Of a stretch of 64,000 nt of DNA, positions 8,869 through 18,695 are shown in pieces. The notes below the pieces were generated by a model. That model searched no databases and was not told the DNA's origin. It saw only the letters and a program-made list of their open reading frames with translations. How positions within the stretch are numbered: the first letter of the stretch is position 1; each line of letters starts with the position of its first letter. The DNA lies in contig JAIXYT010000050.1 in assembly GCA_027490095.1 (NCBI GenBank), positions 1-64,000 of the forward strand, given 5' to 3'. The position numbers and the translations under genes are program-made. Source of the stretch: Sphingomonadales bacterium. GTDB lineage: Bacteria; Pseudomonadota; Alphaproteobacteria; Sphingomonadales; Sphingomonadaceae.

Positions 8869-11018
8869 ATGCCCGGGATGCTTGGAACGATCGGGCTTCT
8901 CAGTCACCTGGTGGCAGTGGTCGCCTTCGCGGTGCTCGGGCTTGCCCTCATGCTGCGGCGCTCCCCCACCGGCGTGCGCCTTGCGGTCGCGCTTGCGGCC
9001 TTCGCCACCGCCTTCTGGGCCGGCGGACAGGTCATGGCGGCGGCCTACGGGATCGATGCGGTCCCCTGGCTCTCCAACGCAGAGACAATCCGGACCGCCT
9101 GCTGGATCGGCGTGCTGATCCTGCTCCAGCGCCGTTCGCTCGGCCTGGCAGAGCGGCCGTCGCAATCCTTCGCGCTTGCCGTCGGCCTGGGGTTCGTGAT
9201 CGCCCTCCAGCTGGCGCTCGACGTGATGTTCCACTTCGGCACGGCGACGGTTCCGCTGAGCGAGCAGCCGGCAGGGGCGCTGCTGTTCGTCGCCTCGCGC
9301 CTCGTGCTTGCCATTTCCGGCCTGGTGCTGCTGCACAACCTCTATGTGAACGCGGGCGATGGCGGCGGCCTGTCGTTCCGGCTTCTGGCCGTCGGACTGG
9401 GCGTCATCTTCGCCTATGATCTCAACCTCTACACGCTGCACTTCCTGCTGGGCGAGCCGAACCTGTCGCTGCTGGGCATCCGGGGGGCCGTGAACGCGCT
9501 TGCGGCCCCGCTCATCTACCTTGCCCTCAGGCAGGACAGCGGCGGCCGCTTCCATCTCTCCCGACAGGCTGCATTCCAGACCGTCAGTTTCTCGATGATC
9601 GGGCTCTACCTGATCGCGATGTCGCTTCTCGCCTATGGCCTGAAGATCACCGGCGGGAACTGGGGCCAGCTGCTCCAGGTCACCTTCCTGGCCGCCACGA
9701 TGATCGCCGGCGCGCTCGTGATCCTCAGCCCGCGGTTCAGGGCCGAGCTGAAGGTGCGGATCGCGCGAAACTTCTATCGGTATCGCTATGACTATCGCGT
9801 CGAATGGCTTCGCTTCATCGAGAAGATCGATTCCGCACCACCGCGCGACGGGCTGCCGACCCCTCCCGTGCGGGAGCGCCTGATCGAGGCGATCGCAACC
9901 GTGCTCGACAGCCCCGGCGGCGCGCTGCTTGAGCCCAGCGGCGACAGCAGCTTCGCCCAGACCGCCCGTTGGCGGTGGCCCGATCTCGCGGTTCCCGAGA
10001 TCGCCGACAGCGCAGCCCTCACCCTCTATTTCATCGAGGCCGGCCGGATCGCGGACTTCGACCAGCTGCGCGCCGAGCGGGGCAGCAGTTCGCAGGGCAG
10101 CCACGGATCCCTGACCCTCCCGGACTGGGCGGCGGATGACGGGAGCATCTGGCTGTGCGTGCCGTTGATCCATCGCGAGGCGCTGACGGGCATGCTGCTG
10201 TTGCAGCGCAGCCTTGCCTCCCGGGATCTCAATTGGGAGGATTACGATCTGCTCCGGACGCTCGGGCGCCAATCCGCTTCCTACCTCGCCGAGGCCGAGA
10301 CGCAGGCCCAGCTCGAGGAAGCCCGCCGGTTCGAGGAGTATAATCGGCGCTTCGCCTTCGTGATGCACGACGTGAAGAATGTGGTAAGCCAGCTCGGCCT
10401 GTTGGCGCGCAATGCCGAACGCCATGCCGACAAGCCGGAATTCCGGGCCGACATGATCGCGACACTGAACGCCAGCGTCGGCAAGATGAACGATCTTCTC
10501 AAGCTGATGAGCATCGAGCCGGAAGTCCGAACGGCGGGTTCCGACAGCTCGAACGACTCGCTCGACATCGCACGGGTCGTGACCATCGTGGCCGCGGCGC
10601 TCAGGCGCCAGCACAGCAATCTGGAGCTTGAAGGCGCCGAAGGTTCGATGATCATTCCGGGCGACGCCGGACGGATCGAAGCCATGGTGACCCACCTGGT
10701 GCAGAATGCCATCGACGCCAGCGCCCCGGAAGCCCCGGTCCGGTTGGCAATCCGGGAACAGGGCGCAGACATCCGCATCGAGATCTCCGACAACGGCCAC
10801 GGCATGTCTGCCGCCTTCATCCGGGACGAGCTGTTCAAGCCCTTCCGCTCGACCAAGAGTGGCGGTTTCGGGATCGGCGCCTTCGAGGCCCGCGAAATTG
10901 CCCGCGCCCATGGGGGCCGCCTGGATGTCGAAAGCCGTCCCGGCGAGGGAAGCCGCTTCATCATCACACTTCCGCGGGCCTGCCAGGCCAATACGCTGCG
11001 CAAGAAAGTTGCCCGGAC

Positions 11019-11022
<4 letters not shown>
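8869..11022 (+). CDS. prsK: XrtA/PEP-CTERM system histidine kinase PrsK
   Basis: A 717-residue membrane kinase. About nine hydrophobic helices fill residues 5-290. A GAF-like region follows (about 340-500). The histidine phospho-acceptor region is FAFVMHDVKNVVSQLGLLAR. The C-terminal HATPase domain shows N box NAIDASAP, G1 ISDNGHGMS and GGFGIGAFEAREIA. PrsK is known as sensor partner of PrsR in species with the exosortase/PEP-CTERM sorting pathway. ATG 8869 is preferred to the longer TTG/ATG upstream because a GAGGGAGG element precedes it and hydrophobic helix 1 starts soon after; 8878 is an alternative. It overlaps prsR by four bases. Confidence 0.88.
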
Positions 11023-12389
<1,367 letters not shown>

Positions 12390-12395
12390 GGGCTC

Positions 12396-13007
12396 TCAGG
12401 CGTCCGGCCCCCGTCCGTCCCGGTCGGTCGTTGCCTCGGCATCCGCCAGCCGCGCCCTGATCACGGTCAGGAGCTGCCGGAACTCATCGGCCCGGGCGAC
12501 GGCTCGCTGGGCGGCCTCTGCCCGCTCGGGGGAAATGACATGCCTCTGCTTGCGGCCCGGCGGCCTTGTCGCCTCTGCCGGCGCTGCCGATCGGCGCCTG
12601 TCGTCTTTCAGCTGCTGCCAGATCGACAGGGCCGATTTTTCACCCCCGTCCTCAGGCGCGGCAAGACGGTACAGCAGCAAGTCGATCAACTTGTGCTCGG
12701 CAGCGGCCATGCGCCCGGCACTGATCCGATCCACCTGCTGGCGGAAGCTCGGGTCGGAAAGCCAGGCAAGGATGGCATCACCGATGTCCTTGCCGGACTG
12801 CTGGAGCCCGCGTTCGATTCCGCCTTGCGCAAATCCCAGCAGGAACCGGCGATGCCAGCCACCTTTCGACGAGCTCGTGATGCGGCGACGATCCCTTCGA
12901 CGGGGCGGCTGCCCGCAGGGCTGGGTCGCAGCACAGTTGAGACGGGCCGGAGCAGGACGGAGCCATGTCCGGGCGGATTCTGGAACTTTTGCCATGCGAC
13001 CGACCAT
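12396..13007 (-). CDS. Hypothetical protein, convergent with prsR
   Basis: A 203-residue frame I do not recognise. The first about 60 residues are basic and possibly disordered. The middle (GRMAAAEHKLIDLLLYRL, IWQQLKDDRRR) and the C-terminal 50 residues (AQRAVARADEFRQLLTVIRA) look like amphipathic helices. There is no signal peptide or membrane segment. It ends 6 bases after the prsR stop and starts 119 bases from a divergent TetR gene. The start is uncertain: ATG 13007 or ATG 12995. A very long upstream extension of the frame is ignored because it crosses the TetR gene. Confidence 0.5.
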   Translation of the reverse strand: MVGRMAKVPESARTWLRPAPARLNCAATQPCGQPPRRRDRRRITSSSKGGWHRRFLLGFAQGGIERGLQQSGKDIGDAILAWLSDPSFRQQVDRISAGRMAAAEHKLIDLLLYRLAAPEDGGEKSALSIWQQLKDDRRRSAAPAEATRPPGRKQRHVISPERAEAAQRAVARADEFRQLLTVIRARLADAEATTDRDGRGPDA

Positions 13008-13126
13008 AACCTGCAGGGGATGCTGTAGGACAGATGTGTCGCCGAAACCGGCCGATTTTGAGACGGGCTGCGAAGCAACTGCACGAAAGGCTATGATTTG
13101 CCACAAAAATAGATTAGTTAACGGCA

Positions 13127-13774
13127 ATGGACATGCAAGTGGTTTCCCAGTCGCGTGACGAGGCGCAGACACAGGTGGACGGCAGGGGTGGGGCAGATGC
13201 CCGCAAGCCCGACGGCCGTCGCGAGCGGTCGGCTGCAAGCCGGCGCCGTATCCTTTCGGCCATGGTGGATCTGATCGAAAGCGGTCAGCCAGCGCCGACA
13301 GCGGAAACGGTTGCAGCCAGGGCCGGCGTCTCCCTGCGCACGGTTTTCCGCCATTTCGAGGAAATGGAAAACCTCCACCTCGAGATTGCCGCTCTCGTGT
13401 TCGAACGGGTGCGCCACATCCTCGAGCGGCCGTTCGAGACACGCGAATGGCCCCAGAGCCTCGTGGAGTCGGTTGCGCGGCGGGCGGAATTCTTCGAGAT
13501 CATGGTCCCGTTCAAGACGGCGATAGACGTTCATCGGCACCGCAGCCGAGCAATCTCGGCACAGCATCGCCGGATCACGGTGATGAGCCGCGATCTTCTC
13601 GCCGCGGCACTTCCGGCCCAGGTGCTTGCAGACCGCCAGACCTTCGAGCTTCTCGCGCTTCTCCTGTCGCTGGAATCCTGGCAGCGCCTGCGCGAACAGC
13701 AGGGGATGAGCGTCGCGGAGGCGCAGGAAGCCATTCTGAAGGGTGCGTTCGCAATCGCCGACCTGCACGGCTGA
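13127..13774 (+). CDS. TetR-family transcriptional regulator
   Basis: A 215-residue repressor-type protein. After a polar N-terminal extension of about 30 residues comes the TetR HTH (ERSAASRRRILSAMVDLIES, then TVAARAGVSLRTVFRHFEEM). A helical ligand-binding C-terminal domain of about 130 residues follows. The ATG at 13127 lies after an AT-rich tract containing GTTAAC, likely the promoter shared with the divergent hypothetical gene, which may be its target. Ligand unknown. Confidence 0.85.
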   Translation: MDMQVVSQSRDEAQTQVDGRGGADARKPDGRRERSAASRRRILSAMVDLIESGQPAPTAETVAARAGVSLRTVFRHFEEMENLHLEIAALVFERVRHILERPFETREWPQSLVESVARRAEFFEIMVPFKTAIDVHRHRSRAISAQHRRITVMSRDLLAAALPAQVLADRQTFELLALLLSLESWQRLREQQGMSVAEAQEAILKGAFAIADLHG

Positions 13775-13803
13775 CCCTGGAAACGACGTCGGGATTGCCG
13801 GCA

Positions 13804-13825
13804 GGGCAAGGTCGGTGCCTTTTTT
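13804..13825 (+). terminator. Possible weak terminator after the TetR gene
   Basis: A short GGGCA...TGCCT stem with a seven-base loop is followed by six T residues, about 30 bases after the TetR stop. The stem is only about five pairs, so it is at best a weak rho-independent terminator. Confidence 0.35.
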
Positions 13826-13909
13826 GAGGCCACCGGCCGGCAGCCGGCGCTAGGCCAAGCGCCACCAATGCGGTAACTGGACGCAGCGCGGCAGGAGGGC
13901 GCCGGTTGG

Positions 13910-15808
13910 ATGACGCGGTACGTAGCGTTTCTCAGCTACAGCCATCGCAACAAGGCCGAGACCGAGTGGCTGCACAAGGCGCTCGAACGCTATCACATAC
14001 CCAAGAAGCTGGTGGGCAAGGAAACCGCGAAGGGCAAGGTGCCCGCGCGCCTGATCCCCGTCTTCCGCGATCGGGATGAACTGTCGGCGTCGGCCGACCT
14101 CGGCAACGAGCTGCGTGGCGCGCTGGAACGGTCCGAACACCTGATCGTCATCGCCTCGCCGGCCTCTGCCCGCTCCACCTACGTCCAGGAAGAGATCCGC
14201 TACTTCAAGTCGCTGCACGGCGAACAGCGCGTCTTCGCCCTCATCGTCGGTGGCGAGCCCTATGCCAGCGGAATGCCGGGGCGCGAGGAGGAAGAGGCCT
14301 TCCCGGTCTCGCTCCGCTTCAGGCTGGATCCGCAAGGCCAGGTCTCGGACGTTCCAGCCGAGCCCATTGCGGCCGACATCCGGCCGGGCAAGGACGGCAA
14401 GCGCCTCGCGCTGATGAAGCTGATCGCCGGGATCACCGGCCTCCGGCTCGACGACCTGGTCCAGCGCGAGGCCCAGCGCCGCGCCCGCCGCCTCACCTAC
14501 ATCGCCAGCGGCGCCTCGCTTGGCATGCTGCTGACGACGGGCCTTGCCGTCTACGCCAACCAGCAGCGGATCGTCGCGGTCGAGCAGCGCAAGATCGCGG
14601 AACGCGAAACCGCCGCCGCCCGCGCCGCGACCGACTATCTGATCGGCACCTTCGAACTGACCGACCCGGCGACCGAGAACCCGCGCACCGTCAGCCTCGT
14701 CACCATCCTGGAACGCGGTGCCGAGCGGGCCCGCATCGAACTGAAGAACCAGCCCGAGATCGAGGCGCGACTGGTGACAGCCGTGGGACGGGCCTACAAC
14801 AACCTCGGCCTGCTCGACGATGCCGAAGTGGCGCTGGCCCGGGCGCTTCCAGCCATCAAGCGGGCAGGGCCGGACGGCGCCCCGGCGCTCGTTGCGCTTG
14901 CAAACACCCATGTGAAGAAGGGCGAGTTCGACAAGGCATCGAAAGTGCTGGACGGTGCGGACAGCCTGCTGGGGCCGGACCTGACGCAGAACCTGTCCCA
15001 ACGGGCAGAGCTGATGCTGCAGAAAGGCAACATCGCCTATTCCAACGGAGATGCCGACGCGGCGCTCGCCTCCTACGACAAGGCGCTGTTCTTCATAGAC
15101 GCCGACGCCGGAGCCAATCCACGCACCCGTGCCAAAATCCTGGAACAACGCGGCAAGAGCCTGATGGATCTTGGGAAATACGACGAGGCCGAAGTCGCGC
15201 TTCAAGAATCGAACCAGCTCTACCGGCGGTACGACGGCGAACAGCATTTCGCGACCGGACTCAGCTACTACAATCTCGCGCTGCTGGCCTACAATGCCGG
15301 CAAGAACGACGTCGCGCAGGATCGCATCCAGAGGTCGCTCAAGATCGTGTCCCGCGTGCTCGACAAGACGAACCCGATCCGCGCCGATGTGCTGTCGCTG
15401 CAGGGCTCCATCTACATTGCTCAGGGCCAGCTCGATCGGGCTGATCAGGCGCTTGCCGATTCCGTCTCTGCCTATCGCGCGGTTTACAAGGGCCCGCACT
15501 ACAACATCGGCTTCTCGGAATTCTTCCGGGGGCAGGTCGCGACGGAGCGGGGCCAGATCGACGCGGCGCTTGCCCACCTCGATGCCGCGCAGCTGAACTA
15601 CGAGGCGAGCTACGGGAAGGTGCATGCCAACATCGGCGAGGTTCTGGTGACCCGTGCGGACCTTCTGGCCCGCAAGGGGAGGCTGGCGGATGCCGCTTCG
15701 GAGTGTCAGGCTGGCATTGCCATGCTGAACCAGACGATGGGGCCCGACAGCAGCTTCACCAAGGGGCTGAAAAAGACGTGTGACTCCATTGAAAGAAAAC
15801 GAGGTTAA
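13910..15808 (+). CDS. TIR-domain protein with transmembrane helix and TPR repeats
   Basis: A 632-residue protein. Residues 1-115 form a bacterial TIR-like domain: YVAFLSYSHRNKAETEWLHK, FRDRDELSASADLG, and STYVQEEIRYF, where the Glu fits the catalytic position of NAD-cleaving TIRs. A transmembrane helix lies at about 196-214 (YIASGASLGMLLTTGLAVYA), then a charged coiled segment at about 218-240. The C-terminal 390 residues are helical TPR-type repeats (AYNNLGLLDDAEVALARALP, LDLGKYDEAEVALQE-like units). The order suggests a cytoplasmic TIR and a TPR region across the inner membrane. It lies 79 bases upstream of the first PEP-CTERM gene and may share its transcript. Role unknown. Confidence 0.85.
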   Translation: MTRYVAFLSYSHRNKAETEWLHKALERYHIPKKLVGKETAKGKVPARLIPVFRDRDELSASADLGNELRGALERSEHLIVIASPASARSTYVQEEIRYFKSLHGEQRVFALIVGGEPYASGMPGREEEEAFPVSLRFRLDPQGQVSDVPAEPIAADIRPGKDGKRLALMKLIAGITGLRLDDLVQREAQRRARRLTYIASGASLGMLLTTGLAVYANQQRIVAVEQRKIAERETAAARAATDYLIGTFELTDPATENPRTVSLVTILERGAERARIELKNQPEIEARLVTAVGRAYNNLGLLDDAEVALARALPAIKRAGPDGAPALVALANTHVKKGEFDKASKVLDGADSLLGPDLTQNLSQRAELMLQKGNIAYSNGDADAALASYDKALFFIDADAGANPRTRAKILEQRGKSLMDLGKYDEAEVALQESNQLYRRYDGEQHFATGLSYYNLALLAYNAGKNDVAQDRIQRSLKIVSRVLDKTNPIRADVLSLQGSIYIAQGQLDRADQALADSVSAYRAVYKGPHYNIGFSEFFRGQVATERGQIDAALAHLDAAQLNYEASYGKVHANIGEVLVTRADLLARKGRLADAASECQAGIAMLNQTMGPDSSFTKGLKKTCDSIERKRG

Positions 15809-15863
15809 TGTGCGTGCGCAACTCGACTTTCCAGTCCAGCCGCGCTACAGATCGGAGCGAATA

Positions 15864-15880
15864 GGGGCAATTCACAGGGG
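15864..15880 (+). promoter_or_regulatory. Leader motif shared with the second PEP-CTERM gene
   Basis: GGGGCA, then ACAGGGG, ends 7 bases before the ATG at 15888. The same two blocks precede the other PEP-CTERM gene at 23112-23130. ACAGGGG probably serves as the ribosome-binding site; the GGGGCA block is unexplained. Confidence 0.45.
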
Positions 15881-15887
15881 TTCTGAC

Positions 15888-17072
15888 ATGCGGACATCGA
15901 CAGTCTTCAGCATTGCCGTCGCGCTGAGCGGCATTGCATCGACGAGCGCGGGCGCGGCGGAGTTCGTGTTTGATCCGAGCTTCGGGAACAGGATCGTGCT
16001 CAGGAACCCTGCAACGAACCTGCTCAATTCGCCCGATGCCAGCCTGTATCTGAACGATTCAGGCAACAAGGGCGCCGGTTACGCCGCCAACGTCGTGACC
16101 AACGGGTCGGCCGCCTTCTTCTTTTCCAGCGCGATCGCGGCAGGCCGCGGCAACTCCGCGCAGTCGATCACCCAGCTCGACATCAATTTCACGAACGTGG
16201 GCGGCGATGGCCTGAAGGGCATCAACTCGACCATCTTCCCGGCCACCTTCGGCCTCTACGTTGCGCCCTTCGCGCCCGCCAACGGCGGGTGCACCGGCGC
16301 CACGCTTCCAACCTGCCCGGGCGTGAACTCGGGGCTGCCCAACTTCCTGACCCTTCGCGACGGCGGAACGAACGGCGACCCCTTCAACACGGGTCAGGCC
16401 GGAGCCTCCTTCTTCTTCGACGTCCTGGTGGATGGCCAATTGCAGCGCAGCATTGGCGGCGCAGTCGTGATGAAGGACAAGAACGGCCCGTTCCTGCTTG
16501 ACCCCTTCGGTCTTGGCCTTGGCAAGCCGGAAGTTCTCGCAAGCAGCTTCATCGACGGCGAGGAAGGCAACATCAACCTGCTGGCCGGCGTCCTTCCCGG
16601 CTTCAGGCTGCTGGTGGATGATCCTTACAGCCTGATCTGGGGCTGGGACGAGAGCCCCTTCTCGGTTGCATTTAAAGATGATGCCGTTTTCACAGGTTCC
16701 GGCACCGTCACCTATCGCATCACAACCAGCGCCTGGGGCGACTCCCGCCGCCTTCTTCCGGGGTTCGAGTTCGATCCCCTGATTGAAGAGCGCTCGATCG
16801 TCTCCTTCTCCTGCTTCGCCGACCCGGTCGGCCGCGGCAGCACCCGGGGCGCCATCATCCCGCTGCCGGTGTGCGACGATTTCGGCGGCTTCGGTGGCGA
16901 GGCCGCGCGCGATTACGTGCTCTTCGGTGGCAGGATCGGCGACGATGGCTTCTTTGACCTGAAGTCCGTGATCCCCGAACCCGATACCTGGGCGATGCTG
17001 ATCGTCGGCTTCGGCCTCGTCGGCCTGTCCATGCGGCGGAGCAAGAAGGCGGTACCGGCAACCGCTTCCTGA
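15888..17072 (+). CDS. PEPxxWA-CTERM sorting-domain exported protein (1)
   Basis: A 394-residue exported protein: signal peptide (STVFSIAVALSGIASTSAGA), a beta-rich body of unknown fold with many Gly/Asn/Phe, and a C-terminal sorting tail VIPEPDTWAMLIVGFGLVGL followed by MRRSKK. PEP-CTERM proteins are processed by an exosortase at the inner membrane and delivered to the surface or matrix; the exosortase is not in this window. Start 15888 gives the signal peptide; the frame extends upstream to 15780 but would add 36 hydrophilic residues overlapping the TIR gene. Binding role unknown. Confidence 0.9.
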   Translation: MRTSTVFSIAVALSGIASTSAGAAEFVFDPSFGNRIVLRNPATNLLNSPDASLYLNDSGNKGAGYAANVVTNGSAAFFFSSAIAAGRGNSAQSITQLDINFTNVGGDGLKGINSTIFPATFGLYVAPFAPANGGCTGATLPTCPGVNSGLPNFLTLRDGGTNGDPFNTGQAGASFFFDVLVDGQLQRSIGGAVVMKDKNGPFLLDPFGLGLGKPEVLASSFIDGEEGNINLLAGVLPGFRLLVDDPYSLIWGWDESPFSVAFKDDAVFTGSGTVTYRITTSAWGDSRRLLPGFEFDPLIEERSIVSFSCFADPVGRGSTRGAIIPLPVCDDFGGFGGEAARDYVLFGGRIGDDGFFDLKSVIPEPDTWAMLIVGFGLVGLSMRRSKKAVPATAS

Positions 17073-17095
17073 CTTCGCGGGCTGTTGTCGGCCCG

Positions 17096-18625
17096 TCAGT
17101 CCACCACAGGCTTCAACAGGGGCGCCACTTGTGGCGCCCCTTCCACGTTGGGCGCCAGCGACGCAGGCGCCAGCGGCCCCCGCGCCCGCTCATAGGCCGC
17201 CCCCAGCTGCAGCAGCCGCGCTTCGCCCCACTTCGGCCCCAGAAAGCTCAGTCCCATCGGCAGGCCGAACTTGCGCTCCATCGGAACCGTCAGGTGCGGA
17301 GTACCCGCAACCGCCGCCAGCCCGCCCGCGCCGCCGAAGGGGGCCTGGTCGCCGTTCACCGTGTCGATCTTCCACGCCGCCGGCGCAGAGGGCGCCACCA
17401 GCACCTCCACCCCCGCCGATGCCAGCATGCCGGCAATGGCATCCGACGCGCCCTTCAGGCTCGTGGCCCGGGCCTCCTTGTACACCGGGTCATCCAGCCC
17501 CTTGGTCGCCTCGGCCTTTTCGAGCAGGTCCTGCCCGAACAGTCCCAGGCTCCGCGCCGCATCCGCCTTGTTGAAGGCGATCACGTCGGCAAGCGTCCGC
17601 GTCTTCACGGCCGGCGGCGTGGTCGCCAGATAGGCGTTCACGCCTGCCTTGAACTCGCTCAGCAGCACCTGGAACTCGGCCTTGCTGATCGCCTGCCGGT
17701 CCGGCCCTTCCTTGATGTCCACCAGCACCGCCCCCTGTGCCCGCAGCGTTTCCAGCGCCCGCTCGAACGCAGCATCGACCGGCGTCGACCAACCGGTGGC
17801 CCAGCGCAGAACGCCGATCCGCACGCCCTTCAGCGACGCCGTCTCCAGCCCCTTCGCATAATCCTGCGTGCGCGCATCCGCCTCGGCAGTCACAGGGTCA
17901 GCCGGGTCGCTCCCGGCCATCGCCGTCAGCAGCAGCGCGGCGGTGCGCACATCCTTCGCCATGGGCCCCGCCGTGTCCTGGCTCGCGCTGATCGGCACGA
18001 TGTGCGTGCGGCTCACCAGCCCCACCGTCGGCTTCAGCCCCACGATGCCGTTCACGCTCGACGGGCAGATGATGGACCCGTTGGTCTCCGTGCCCACCGC
18101 CGCGTCGACAATCCCTGCCCCCACTGCGGCACCTGACCCCGACGAAGAGCCACAGGGATTGCGGTCCAGCGCATTGGGATTGCGAGTCTGCCCGGCAACC
18201 GAGCTCCAGCCCGAGATGGAATCGCTCGACCGGAAGTTCGCCCATTCGCTCAGATTGGTCTTGCCCAGCATGACCGCACCAGAAGCGCGCAGCCGTGCGA
18301 CTATCGGTGCATCCCGGCCGGTGACATTGGCGGCCAGCGCCCGGCTCCCGGCCGTCGTCGGCATCGGGCCCGCCACATCGATATTGTCCTTCACCAGGAT
18401 CGGCATGCCGAACAGGGGCCCACGCGCCTTGCGCTGCCGATCGAGCGCCCGTGCCTCGGCCAGGGCATCCGGGTTGCGCTCGAGAATGCTGTTGACCAGC
18501 GGCTCGATCCGGGTCGCCCACTCGATGGCCGCCTGGGTCGCGGCTTCGGCCGGCCCCGGCACGGACGCCGCCTGAACAGAGCCCGGAACCAGCGCCAGAC
18601 CAACCAGCGACCACGCCTTGTTCAT
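17096..18625 (-). CDS. Amidase-signature-family hydrolase, exported
   Basis: A 509-residue protein with a signal peptide (SLVGLALVPGSVQAASVPG) and a full amidase-signature core. The catalytic Lys is in PILVKDNIDVAG, the cis-Ser in NPCGSSSGSGAAVGAG, and the nucleophilic Ser in GTETNGSIICPSS. Family members hydrolyse amides, including peptide or aryl amides. A secreted location and the lack of gatA/gatC partners argue against the Glu-tRNA amidotransferase GatA. The AGCGGAGGGA ribosome-binding site supports the ATG at 18625. It is divergent from the E1 gene. Confidence 0.88.
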   Translation of the reverse strand: MNKAWSLVGLALVPGSVQAASVPGPAEAATQAAIEWATRIEPLVNSILERNPDALAEARALDRQRKARGPLFGMPILVKDNIDVAGPMPTTAGSRALAANVTGRDAPIVARLRASGAVMLGKTNLSEWANFRSSDSISGWSSVAGQTRNPNALDRNPCGSSSGSGAAVGAGIVDAAVGTETNGSIICPSSVNGIVGLKPTVGLVSRTHIVPISASQDTAGPMAKDVRTAALLLTAMAGSDPADPVTAEADARTQDYAKGLETASLKGVRIGVLRWATGWSTPVDAAFERALETLRAQGAVLVDIKEGPDRQAISKAEFQVLLSEFKAGVNAYLATTPPAVKTRTLADVIAFNKADAARSLGLFGQDLLEKAEATKGLDDPVYKEARATSLKGASDAIAGMLASAGVEVLVAPSAPAAWKIDTVNGDQAPFGGAGGLAAVAGTPHLTVPMERKFGLPMGLSFLGPKWGEARLLQLGAAYERARGPLAPASLAPNVEGAPQVAPLLKPVVD

Positions 18626-18695
18626 GCCAGTCCCTCCGCTTCTTCGCCTGCCTCATGTCCTAGCGGCGCCGAGGCCACGCCGCTAGACAAGGCAG

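Noticed and set aside
8521-10911. 796-codon reverse open frame across prsK
   Set aside because: It is a mirror of prsK codon structure in GC-rich DNA, with no recognisable domains. Only its last 47 codons (8521-8664) have a good start and are kept.
15780-15887. Upstream start for the first PEP-CTERM protein
   Set aside because: It would add 36 polar residues before the signal peptide and overlap the TIR gene; ATG 15888 with the shared leader is better.
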